A stretch of 64,000 nucleotides of DNA from Triglochin maritima (Eukaryota > Streptophyta > Magnoliopsida > Alismatales > Juncaginaceae): the NCBI GenBank assembly GCA_963682175.1, contig OY821791.1, forward strand, positions 18,814,542 through 18,878,541, given 5' to 3'. The first letter of the stretch is position 1, and every line of letters begins with the position of its first letter. Below, one piece after another: positions 1 to 9,990 of this stretch. The notes under the pieces were generated by a model. It was not told where the DNA came from. It searched no databases and saw only the letters and a list, made by a program, of their open reading frames with translations. Position numbers and translations under genes: made by a program.

Positions 1-1482
1 CTTTGCTCCAAAGTGTCCTCCACATGCCTTGGAATGGCAGAAATGGAGCACACTTTGGAACTCGGAATCTGGGACGCACCGCCTGAAAATTTGGTCAGAG
101 CAGTATTTGAATAGGTAGGGGTCGTCCCAGTGAAAGAATCTGACATACGATCTAAATTTGGATTGGTCAGATTTTGACCAACCCACAGTAAGTTGCTCGG
201 TCACGAGGTAGTTCACGATGTCGGCAAACCAAGGGTTATCTTCGATCGTGAACAACTGCTCGTCAGGAAATTTGTCGTCAATGATTTGGTCCTATGGGTT
301 GGTCGTCTCAAGACGAGACAAGTGGTCAGCTACAACATTTTCACACCCTTTTTTGTCCCGAATCTCGAGATCGAATTCTTGTAACAACAAGATCCATCTC
401 AAGAGTCGGGATTTTGCATCTTTCTTCGCCATGAGGTGCTTGATGGCTGTGTGATCAGAATAGATAATCACATGGGAGCCAATCAAGTACGACCGGAATT
501 TCTCCAAAGCAAATATGATCGCTAAGAATTCCTTCTTGGTCACATTGTAGTACAATTGGGCATCATTGAGTGTTCTACTGGCATAGTAGATCACATGAGA
601 CAATTTGTCCAATCGTTGCCCAAGCACTGCTCCCACAGCGAAGTCAGATGCATCACACATTAACTCAAAGGGTTCAGTCCACACCGGTGCCTTAATAATG
701 GGAGCTGAAGTCAACTCTTTCTTCAAGGTCAAAAAGGCATGGTGGCAATCCGGTGTGAACTCAAAAATGGCATCCTTAGCCAACAACGCGGTGAGAGGTC
801 GAGCGATTTTGCTAAAATCCCGAATGAACCGCCGATAGAATCCAGCATGCCCCAAAAAGGCGCGGATATCCTTCACATTACGTGGCGGTGGGAGATTAGC
901 AATGATACCCACTTTGGCGGGATCGACCTCAATTCCCCTACTTGAGACCACATGTCCAAGTACAATCCCTCGCTTCACCATGAAGTGACATTTCTCCCAA
1001 TTGAGAGCGAGGTTCTTCTCACGGCATCGCTTGAGGACAAGGCTCAAGTGATGAAGGCACTCATCAAAGGAAGCGCCAAATATGGAAAAGTCGCCCATGA
1101 AGATCTCAAGGAAACGCTCAACCATATCGGAGAAGATGCTGATCATACACCTCTGAAACGTTGCCGGCGCATTGCATAACCCAAAGTGCATGCGACGGTA
1201 GGCAAACGTGCCAAAGGGACAAGTGAATGTGGTTTTCTCTTGATCCTCGGGGGCGATGGGAATTTGGTTGTAACCGGAGTATCCATCAAGAAAACAATAG
1301 TACTCATGTCCGGCCAACCTTTCCAACATCTGATCAATGAATGGCAACGGGAAATGATCTTTCCGCGTTGCCGCATTGAGCTTGCGATAATCAACGCAAA
1401 CTCGCCAGCCAGTTTGCAGGCGTGTCGGGATAAGCTCATTATGCTCATTCTCCACAACCTGCACGCCTGACTTCTTGGGAAC
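1..1482 (-). pseudogene. pol: Element B pol, part 2: reverse transcriptase, RNase H and start of integrase
   Basis: The polymerase half of an Athila-type polyprotein, which would copy retrotransposon RNA into DNA and degrade the RNA. Reading from 1482 downward: the RT begins with KKSGV and [13 protein letters not shown], followed by [10 protein letters not shown]. The catalytic YxDD box reads FMGD; the glycine codon GGC at 1093-1095 replaces the first Asp codon, so the RT should be inactive. RNase H follows with [28 protein letters not shown] and [14 protein letters not shown] at 292-294 stops the frame in the linker after LSRLETTNP. Beyond it the same frame stays open to the window edge and enters the integrase zinc-binding region (HWDDPYLFKYCSDQIFRRC, then CHSKACGGHFG). 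The upstream part of the same gene is at 8825-9990, separated by element A. Confidence 0.93.
1478..1482. repeat. Target site duplication of element A, left copy
   Basis: GGAAC directly before the TG that opens the 5' LTR. The same five bases follow the 3' LTR at 8825-8829. Five-base duplications are the usual footprint of Ty3-type integrase. Confidence 0.95.
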
Positions 1483-2669
1483 TGATGCATTGCATACATT
1501 GCATCATATGTCTTTCATTTAGATTACTTTTATATCAATAAATGCTACTAAGGTATGTGTTTAGTCTTATTTACAGAATACAGGGACCTGAATGCAAATT
1601 ACCCACATCCCGAGCATAAACGCGTACAAAAGACTCGTTTCTATCATAAAGACCAAGTTCAAGTTTATCGGGTTTCAAATGGAAATCCAAGCATAAAAGC
1701 ATTCAAGACCTAATTACGAAAAGAACAAGGACTTAAGCACAAAAGTAGCCGGGGACTTAATTGCAAAAAGTCAAGGACCTAATTGCAAATCACGAGTAGC
1801 TTTTATTATTATGGAGAAAATATAAAGAAAAATCAATGTGGATCTCCAAATATATGAAGAAATTAATTCGGATCTCCAAAGATATGCAAGAATCAATCCA
1901 GACGCGCAAATGACATTGAAATCATACCATAAACACACAGGAAAAATCCGGGTCGATTCGGAGCCAAAAAGGTGGCGATTCCGCCGCACCTCAAGAGCAA
2001 ATTCGCCGCACCAAATTAGATTAATGCTCTAAAAATTTTACCGGTTGCGTGTTGACGCGTGTACTTTCTTATTTCATGCTTAGGTCCCTTGTATCGGCTA
2101 TAAATAGCCCCGAGAACGATGTTGTGAGGAGTTCTTCCTTTTGTTCCATAATTTAGCAATAAAATTCTGTTTCTTTTATTTTATGTTTTTAATTTTCTTT
2201 TCTTAGTTTCTCTAGGACCCCTTCTCCCTCCCTCCATCTATGAGTTTCTAACTCTTTCCAAAGGGTGGGGGTGACGGATTTAGGGTGATGAGAAGAGAAG
2301 ATGTTATTATTTTAATTTTGTATTAGTATGTTTTGATTACTTGAGTTTATGTTAAACCATTTATCATGTAATGCTTTATAACTAATATGATTTATTATAA
2401 GTTTCAGAATTCTCTAATCTAAACCCGATATCTAAACCTCCACCCAACGGAATTCACCATCTTTGTTCTTGTTTTAGTTTTATTTGTTCATGTTTCTTGC
2501 TTTAGATAATTAAAACCCAAAAATCTCAAAACCAACCAATTTAATTGTTCTCTCTCTCTCTAATCAAAAATCAAAAAAATAACAATATCTCTCCCTCCTT
2601 GTGTTCGACCCGTATTTGCCACGTCTTCATTGACACCGTGCACTTGCGGTATAAATAAAATTCTCATCA
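1483..2669 (+). repeat. 5' LTR of element A
   Basis: 1187 bp, starts TGATGCATTG and ends TCTCATCA, and matches 7629-8824 almost perfectly. It contains the likely promoter (TATAAATA at 2099-2106), a short GC-rich dyad region around 1973-2012 (GGCGATTCCGCC type) and a pyrimidine-rich tract near 2520. Relative to the 3' LTR it lacks 10 bp in the second GC-rich dyad (after 2003) and has one extra G in the run near 1771. Confidence 0.95.
2099..2106 (+). promoter_or_regulatory. TATA box in 5' LTR of element A
   Basis: TATAAATA in the context CGGCTATAAATAGCCC, the only strong TATA box in this LTR. The equivalent site in the 3' LTR is 8254-8261. Transcription would start roughly 30 bp downstream. 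Unlike the minus-strand Athila-like LTRs, no snRNA-type upstream element is seen at 32 bp upstream. Confidence 0.7.
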
Positions 2670-2675
2670 AGTTTT

Positions 2676-2693
2676 TGGCGCCGTTGCCGGGGA
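2676..2693 (+). other. Primer binding site, tRNA-Asp type, element A
   Basis: TGGCGCCGTTGCCGGGGA, six bases after the 5' LTR end. It is complementary to the 3' end of plant tRNA-Asp(GUC) and typical of Athila elements. It would prime minus-strand cDNA synthesis. Confidence 0.9.
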
Positions 2694-4005
2694 GGCGACG
2701 CAGATTTTGTTGTTTTTGTATTTCGATTTTATCCTGTTTATCTTGTCTAAGTATTTGGATTTGTGTTTCAGGAGACAACAGAGTGCACGGCGAAATCCGA
2801 GCACCATTTGAGCTAAACGAGCGGCGAAATCCCCGCACCTGAAGAACAACTTGCGGCGAATCCGCCGCACACTTGGAGCTTCTGGGCTTCAACTTTTTCG
2901 GGGACGCGACTCATCTCTGGGTGGACGCGTAAAGCTACTGAAATTTCGAGAGCGGGCGGCGAACCCGACTGAGCATTCCGTAGGTAACCTTCGTTGCCTT
3001 TTTCCTCGTAATTTCTAGTTTCAGAAAATTTCCTTTTATTAGAATTGCACGTGTTAAGCTTAAATTCCATAATTGGCAATATTTCAACTCTGACCTAAAA
3101 TTCGCAAAATTAGAAAGACCTTAGTGCATGCATCATATAATGTTTTGTTTGCATTATTCTTGCTAAATTCTTGCAAATCAATTTCTGTTGAAGAGTGCTG
3201 GAGGCAAGGTACGTATCGCGGTTTTTAACGATTGCATTTAAGCATATAATTTAATTTGCATACAACCTTGCAATTGCCCCCATTAAAAAGACCATTGTTT
3301 GACTATCTTTGTTAGATCTAAGTTAAACTATCTTAAGGGCAACTCCGTAGGAAAAGATACGGTGGGGATTTCATCACCCTTCCGTGGCCCACAAATCACA
3401 ATCCTAAAGTGTCACCCAAGCCTTAAAATTTAAAATCAATTAGACATTGGCCCCTAAGGACTCAGACTCAATTAAGGAGAAGAATTGGTTTGACTTGCTA
3501 TGACCTGAAGCCGATCGAATTCAATTTGGTGTCTAGGAAGTGTTTTTGTGTTGACGAAAGTCTTCCAAGCGAAGTGGTTGTCTAATTGGCACCGACTCTG
3601 TCGGAAGCGCCCCCACTAGCTATACACTAACTGGCCAACTTGGTTTGATTGGTGAGGGAGGTGAATCAAGCAAATCAATTCGACTCAACCAGTTAGGAGT
3701 CGTCTAGATCTAAGTGACACTAGGTCTAGGATTGTTTTGACCGTGCTTGTTCAGGAAATTTCTGACCAACCCTAATTTTTATCCTTTAGAGTTAAGTTTC
3801 CCTTCTCGTCTGAGTCTTCTTTTCCTTCTCATCCTTACCTTTCTATTGTTTGTTTCCTTTAAAAAAAAAAAAATTCAAAAAAAAAAAAAAATTTAAAATT
3901 CACAAATTCAAAAAAAAAGAGTAATTGATTCTTGGAATTGAATTTGAAATTTAAATTTCGAATTCAAATTCAAAAATTAATTCAAACCGGTGCACTCAGA
4001 TTTGG
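2694..4005 (+). other. Untranslated leader of element A
   Basis: About 1.3 kb between PBS and gag with no convincing reading frame. It holds GC-rich dyads near 2815-2872 similar to those in its LTR, and a block at 3352-3390 (AAAGATACGGTGGGGATTTC followed by ATCACCCTT) that recurs in the leaders of B (11901-11940), F (about 44679-44720) and E (about 50331-50370). An A-rich stretch at 3860-3925 precedes the gag start. Packaging and dimerisation signals are expected in such leaders. Confidence 0.7.
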
Positions 4006-6531
4006 GTGCGGGATTTAAGCAATCGACTCTCACGAGTTCATCTGGATTCCAGTCTAGAGCTTAACCCCAACCCATCTGTTGCACCACCTCACCCGGATCT
4101 AATGGGTGAGAACGTAGTGGACCCGCCTGTTGCGCAACCTATAACTTTGAGGGATCAGTGCTACCCAACGATGGCTGCTCAGCCATCGTGCATCGTCATG
4201 CCCACCATACCGGGTCGCGACTTCGAACTTAAGGCACAATACATGAGTATGCTGCCTAAGTTCACCTCTAGGGAAGACCCATATCTCTTCCTTAGAGAAT
4301 TTGAAGAAATCTGCTCTCTTATGCAATACCAGCATATCCCTGAAGAGGCAGTGCGTCTGAAATTCGTGCCTCTAGCACTGAAGGACGACGCTAAGAAATG
4401 GCTATATAGTCTAGCCGAAAGATCTATTAGAAGTTGGGCCGAATTTGTTCAAGTTTTCCTAAAAAAATATTTCCCCAACCATAAGACTATGAAGATTAGG
4501 AATGAAATTGTTGCATTCGTTCAGTCTGAGAGCGAGCCGTTCTATTCCTATCTTGAGAGATTTAAGAGTGTCTTGACCCAATGCCCTCATCACGGAATTC
4601 CGAAGTGGCAATTATGCCAAATTATTTATGAGGGATTGACACCCACATCTAGGGTTATGCTAGAATCTGTGAGCCAAGGGAACTTTATGTCCAAAAATGA
4701 AAATGATGCCTGGACTTTTCTTGAGGATTTAGCTGAAAATAGTATGCAATGGGACAATGCTAGAACACCCATCAACCCGAGTATTGGATCTAGAATAGCG
4801 AGTCAACCCCGACCAGGTGTCTTAGCTATAGACTCCAACATAGCGGCTGAGGCAAAACTAGCTACCCTAATGCGTAGAATGGAAAGTCTAGAGCTACAAA
4901 ATCAACCCCGAATGAATCAACCCTTGTCTATCCCCTGCTCTAGATGTGGTCAGACTGGTCATTTAATGGAGGACTGTGTGAACCTGGAACATGTTAATGC
5001 CACATTTAACAATTCTAGAAATGATCCTTACGCATCAACCTATAACCCAGGTTGGCGTAATCATCCCAATTTTTCGTGGTCCCAACAAGGACAACCTCCT
5101 AGACAACAACCAACCCCATATAACCAAAATAATACATCATCTGGGGGTAATAATGGAAATCATGAGGTTAGGTTGACAAAATTAGAAAATTTAATGACAA
5201 CTTTTATACAAACAACCAACCAATCATTCCAAAGGCTAGAGACACAGGTCAGCCAATTAGCACAGATAATAGGTGAAAGAGAAAAGGGCCAATTTCCAAG
5301 TCAACCTGAGGTGAACCCCAGAACTAATAATCAATATCAATCTTATCAACCACCTTCAGGAAATAACAACCCTAGACCGGTTCAAATGGTTAATGAGGAA
5401 GGACCGTTCCAACAAATCAATGTTGTAGTATCATTACGGTCCGGAAGACAAATTGACAATAATGTGGTAAACCCTAGAATGACTAATCAATCTAGCCATC
5501 AAGCACCCACATATGACTTGACCATTGAACCCGACGTCCAAATTGAAAAGCCCAACCCACCTACACAACCTGAACCCATAGCTCAACCTGAACCTGAGCG
5601 AGTCTATGTTCCTAAAGCCCCATTTCCCAATAGACTCAAGAAGAGCTCAAGTGCACAAATGGAGAAAATCTTAGAAGTATTTAAGCAAGTTAAGGTGAAT
5701 ATTCCACTCTTAGATATGATTCAACAAATACCTGCTTATGCTAAATTCTTGAAAGATTTGTGCACTAAAAAGAGAAAAACGAATGTACCAAAGAAGGCAT
5801 TCTTAACTGCAAACATATGCTCTATTCTTTCCAACACATCTCCTATAAAATATAAGGACCCTGGGTGTCCCACAATTTCATGTTCAATAGGAGATACTTT
5901 TATCAATAAAGCCCTTCTAGACCTAGGTGCAAGCGTTAACTTACTCCCATTTTCTGTCTACGAACAACTCAACCTTGGTCCATTAAAACCCTCTAGGACA
6001 ACCCTTCAATTTGCTGATTGCTCTATTAAGAAACCAAGAGGTGTAGTAGAGGATGTTTTGATCAAGGTTGGTGACTTCATTTACCCAGTGGATTTTGTCG
6101 TACTAGATACCACACCTGTTGTAAATCCTAATTGACAAATCCCTGTAATTCCAGGCAGACCCTTTTTGGCCACTTCCGAAGCATTGATAAACTGTCGAAA
6201 TGGGCTCATGCAATTATCTTTTGGGAACTTAAAAGCTGAATTTAATATCTTTCATATTGATAGTGAGCCAGAAATAACATGCAATCAAAGTGATGTTGTG
6301 ATGAAATCGCGTATCTATAATATTTCTGAATCGTCACAAAATCAAAAAGGAAGTAAGAAAAAGGGGAGGAATTCATCTACACACCCACCGTCACTCGAGC
6401 AAATAAGAGAACCAATTTATGTGAGGGGTGTGGAACCTGTAACTCAGGACGCTCATTGCAACATGGGGAACAATTCAACTGGATACATGCACCAATATGG
6501 TGTCATTCAATCCAGTTCTGACTATGGTTGA
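4006..6531 (+). pseudogene. gag-pro: Gag-protease polyprotein of element A, with one in-frame stop
   Basis: Encodes the structural capsid protein and the aspartic protease that would mature it. From the ATG at 4006: an N-terminal region with CYPTMAAQPSCIV, the capsid-like retrotransposon gag domain (about residues 75-250; ALKDDAKKWLYSLAERSIRS, CPHHGIPKWQLCQIIYEGL), a CCHC zinc knuckle CSRCGQTGHLMEDC near residue 312, a Gln/Asn/Pro-rich linker, and an Athila-type protease with DLGASVNLLP near residue 639. A TGA at 6133-6135 interrupts the protease; relatives have a glycine codon GGA there, so one G-to-T change is enough. The frame then continues with GRPFLATSEALINC and ends at 6529-6531. The tail after the protease is unlike pol and has no known domain. 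The start is chosen as the first ATG of the long open frame. Confidence 0.9.
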
Positions 6532-6621
6532 CTTTGAGCAAATTCCATCCTTCCACCGCAATTCACCAAGGTAACAAGTGCATTTGCTTTATATTTGCAT
6601 ACATTGAGGACAATGCATGAT

Positions 6622-6643
6622 TTAGGTGTGGGGGGGGGGGGTG
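6622..6643 (+). other. Internal polypurine-like tract of element A
   Basis: TTTAGGTGTG followed by a run of G, about 975 bp upstream of the real 3' PPT, which has the same AGGTGTGGGGG core. It is preceded by GAGGACAATGCATGA, also conserved in E (about 37714-37740), F (about 40716-40740) and, degenerate, in G (about 53686-53712). It may act as a second plus-strand priming site; that role is inferred. Confidence 0.55.
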
Positions 6644-7434
6644 TTTATGTATATATTTATCTATATATTCTGTCTTTTATTTAAAAAAAAAATTAATGTT
6701 TCATGACATAGCTTAAGATTGAACTGCTAAAACCCGTGTACAAATTGCATTGAGTTTTTGTTCCTTATTATATAGTTCTGCTTGTAGAAATTGTGACATA
6801 AATCTAAGTTCCAAAGAAATAACTCATTGCCCTTTAAGACATGTATGCACTTAAATTGAATGAATCAAATCTTTGAAGTGGTTGATAAAAAGCAGAGGTT
6901 GAGGAAAATATACCGGGAAGTGTGGACTTCTAATAGCAATTAAGCCTTGAGGAAAATAAAAATAAAAATAAAGGAATAAAGTGAAGAAAACACATTTTGC
7001 AGAATGATTACAAAAGCCCAAGCCTTTGAGTCACTGGTCCGTAGGGGTATCTTGAAACCCGGTAACTTGAGTCTACCAGCTTGGGATTATCGACCAAACT
7101 CGCTACACGAATGCAAAAGGGTAAAAGTGTCAAAAAGCAAATGTGTTGAATCACGGAAGAAAAGAAAAGAAAAAAAAATACTGAAGGCCCAAAGCTAAAA
7201 GAATGATCCATGCCATGGTTGATCTGAATGATACTTCACCACCAAAGGAGGCGTGCAAAATAATTCAAGTGATAAACATGTGTAGAAGGGTTAGTGGTGT
7301 GAATGTTGGAGGAACAAAGACCAAGTCATATTTTTAATGAGTTAGATTTATATAATGAGCATGCAAGAATTCTCAGTGAGATGTATAAGGTTGAGGTAGG
7401 GATATTGAGAACTATTAATGAAATGTTGATTCAG

Positions 7435-7533
7435 GATTTTGTGGGTATATCCGCTGAAAACCCTCAGGAGACAACACTCCTCCCCCTTGGCAACAAGGAG
7501 GTTTAACGGCTTGTTGCACATGCTAAGTGCAAC
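7435..7533 (+). other. Conserved C-terminal peptide, stop codon and double hairpin, element A
   Basis: The frame from 7435 reads DFVGISAENPQETTLLPLGN and then KEV before TAA at 7504-7506. The last codons form a hairpin: arms CCCCCTTG and CAAGGAGG around the loop GCAA (7482-7501). Twelve bases downstream a second hairpin has arms GTTGCAC and GTGCAAC around a 7-base loop (7513-7533). Both the peptide and the second hairpin recur in E, F and the tandem array, partly with codon-sized length changes. Function unknown; it could be the relic end of a lost downstream gene, an RNA signal, or both. Confidence 0.7.
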
Positions 7534-7612
7534 CGTGATTCCTACGAAAGTGAGTTAGGATTTCCCTGTTTTTTTTTTCTTATATTCTGTTTTGCTAGGG
7601 ACTAGCAAAATC

Positions 7613-7628
7613 TAGGTGTGGGGGTATT
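7613..7628 (+). other. 3' polypurine tract of element A
   Basis: AGGTGTGGGGGTATT-type tract directly before the TG of the 3' LTR; it would prime plus-strand DNA synthesis. The same motif sits next to the 3' LTRs of E, F, G and the tandem array. Confidence 0.85.
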
Positions 7629-8824
7629 TGATACATTGCATACATTGCATCATATGTCTTTCATTTAGATTACTTTTATATCAATAAATGCTACTAAGGT
7701 ATGTGTTTAGTCTTATTTACAGAATACAGGGACCTGAATGCAAATTACCCACATCCCGAGCATAAACGCGTACAAAAGACTCGTTTCTATCATAAAGACC
7801 AAGTTCAAGTTTATCGGGTTTCAAATGGAAATCCAAGCATAAAAGCATTCAAGACCTAATTACGAAAAGAACAAGGACTTAAGCACAAAAGTAGCCGGGA
7901 CTTAATTGCAAAAAGTCAAGGACCTAATTGCAAATCACGAGTAGCTTTTATTATTATGGAGAAAATATAAAGAAAAATCAATGTGGATCTCCAAATATAT
8001 GAAGAAATTAATTCGGATCTCCAAAGATATGCAAGAATCAATCCAGACGCGCAAATGACATTGAAATCATACCATAAACACACAGGAAAAATCCGGGTCG
8101 ATTCGGAGCCAAAAAGGTGGCGATTCCGCCGCACCTCAAGAGCAAATTGCGGCGAATCCGCCACACCAAATTAGATCAATGCTCTAAAAATTTTACCGGT
8201 TGCGTGTTGACGCGTGTACTTTCTTATTTCATGCTTAGGTCCCTTGTATCGGCTATAAATAGCCCCGAGAACGATGTTGTGAGGAGTTCTTCCTTTTGTT
8301 CCATAATTTAGCAATAAAATTCTGTTTCTTTTATTTTATGTTTTTAATTTTCTTTTCTTAGTTTCTCTAGGACCCCTTCTCCCTCCCTCCATCTATGAGT
8401 TTCTAACTCTTTCCAAAGGGTGGGGGTGACGGATTTAGGGTGATGAGAAGAGAAGATGTTATTATTTTAATTTTGTATTAGTATGTTTTGATTACTTGAG
8501 TTTATGTTAAATCATTTATCATGTAATGCTTTATAACTAATATGATTTATTATAAGTTTCAGAATTCTCTAATCTAAACCCGATATCTAAACCTCCACCC
8601 AACGGAATTCACCATCTTTGTTCTTGTTTTAGTTTTATTTGTTCATGTTTCTTGCTTTAGATAATTAAAACCCAAAAATCTCAAAACCAACCAATTTAAT
8701 TGTTCTCTCTCTCTCTAATCGAAAATCAAAAAAATAACAATATCTCTCCCTCCTTGTGTTCGACCCGTATTTGCCACGTCTTCATTGACACCGTGCACTT
8801 GCGGTATAAATAAAATTCTCATCA
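7629..8824 (+). repeat. 3' LTR of element A
   Basis: 1196 bp, starts TGATACATTG and ends TCTCATCA, followed by the TSD GGAAC at 8825-8829. It keeps the 10 bp missing from the 5' LTR, so the dyad GCGGCGAATCCGCC is complete here near 8149. TATAAATA is at 8254-8261. Confidence 0.95.
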
Positions 8825-9990
8825 GGAACCACATGGACAGGACTCACCCACGAACTATCAGAGATAGGATAGATTATGCCATGATCCAAGCACTTAAGAA
8901 CCTCCTTTCGGACGGCTTCTTTCAGTACAGGATTCAATCTCCGTTGTGGGTCCCTGCGGGGCCTAGAATCCTCTTCCATGTGGATCCGATGCTGAACAAT
9001 ACCAGGGCTAATTCCCTTGATATCCTTCAAGGACCACCCGATCGCCTCTTTGTTTTCAAAGAGTACTCTTTTGAGGGCAACCTCTTGATCTCTTTCAAGA
9101 TCAGAAGCAATAATGAGTGGCAAGGTCTCATTATCCCCTAAAAAGATGTACTTTAGGTTATCGGGGAGCGGTTTAAGCTCGACCAGAGGTGGGTCCTTGT
9201 CGGATTCAGAGTTAATTTCAAGTGGCTCAAGGGCCACAGGGTAAGAGGAGCAAGCACCCAGATGTGCCTCCTCATCCAGAGATATGCTGGCGGGTTCCTC
9301 AAGATCCTCTTCACTCGCAACCTGATCATTAGGCACCTCAATAATATGTCGATGTGAGTCGAACATGCCTAATGAGTCAGGCTCATCCGTGTCCTGGATG
9401 AAATTGGCTCCGACAGTGTCGTCGAAGAGCCCAGGTTGCTTACCAAGAGTGAAGATGTTGAAATCCGCCGTGAGGTTTCCAAAAGACAACCTCATCAAGC
9501 CATTGCGACAATTGATCAAAGCATTAGATGTCGCAAGAAATGGCCTCCCAAGGATCACAGGAATTTGTCCTTGTGGGTTGGACACGGGTTCGGTATCCAA
9601 GATGATGAAATCAACTGGAAATACGAACTCACCCACTTTGATAAGGACATCCTCCACACTCCCTCGTGGGATTTTGACGGATCTATCAGCCAACTGGAGG
9701 GTTGTCCTCGTTGGTTTAAGATCGCCTATCCCAAGGTTGACATAGACTGAGTAAGGCAGGAGATTCACAGATGCCCCCAAATCCAATAGAGCTTGAGAGA
9801 TGGTCACATTCCCAATCATGCAAGAGACAGTTGGACAACCAGGGTCCTTGTACTTGACATTCATGGGTTGTGTCAATATGGAGCTCACATTGGCGGCCAA
9901 GAAGGCCTTCTTGGGCACATTTGTTTTTCTCTTGGTGGTGCAAAGGTCTTTGAGGAACTTGGCATACGGTGGCATTTGTTGAACAACGTC
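8825..9990 (-). pseudogene. pol: Element B pol, part 1: protease and N-terminal part of reverse transcriptase
   Basis: The upstream half of the pol interrupted by element A. Reading downward from about 9990: KAFLAANVSSILT, the protease active-site region LLDLGASVNLLP, GRPFLATSNALINC, a variable acidic linker, then KPLPDNLKYIFLGDNETLPL and ISDSSWVSPVHVVP, the segment that leads into the RT core at 1482. A one-base deletion near 9985-9992 separates this frame from gag. Relatives that lack pol (A, E, F) lose exactly the part that begins with KPLPDNLKY, so B shows what the autonomous form looked like. Confidence 0.9.

Larger units (their letters stand above)
6532..7612 (+). other. 3' non-coding region of element A with conserved tail motifs
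   Basis: No pol or env-like gene is recognisable. The stretch holds a G-rich PPT-like tract (6625-6641), a short frame at 7303-7506 whose last 23 codons are conserved in the other elements, and two hairpins (7482-7501 and 7513-7533). The corresponding region of E is 36493-38013 and of F is 39464-41074. Confidence 0.7.
1483..8824 (+). mobile_element. Element A: complete gag-pro-only Athila-like LTR retrotransposon
   Basis: A structurally complete 7.3-kb element with two LTRs (1483-2669 and 7629-8824), a tRNA-Asp PBS, a 1.3-kb leader, one Gag-protease frame (4006-6531), a 3' PPT and a perfect TSD GGAAC. No reverse transcriptase, RNase H or integrase sequence was found between the end of the protease frame and the 3' LTR, so it must borrow these in trans. 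By eye the LTRs differ by 5 substitutions and 2 indels (one of 10 bp), about 0.4 percent. At the commonly used plant rate of 1.3e-8 per site per year this is in the order of 0.2 million years. It is the youngest insertion of the left-hand stack. Confidence 0.95.

Noticed and set aside
2676..2693. tRNA-Asp gene fragment
   Set aside because: Only 18 bases complementary to the tRNA 3' end next to an LTR, which is a primer site, not a tRNA gene.
4006..6135. A separate gag gene followed by a second independent gene at 6166-6531
   Set aside because: The two parts are in one frame and together match the gag-protease of E and F; only the TGA at 6133-6135 separates them, so they are one broken gene.
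6630..6641. The long G run as a G-quadruplex or a sequencing artefact
   Set aside because: The run length may be inaccurate, but the AGGTGTGGGG core is conserved in other elements, so I kept it as a PPT-like tract rather than a quadruplex.
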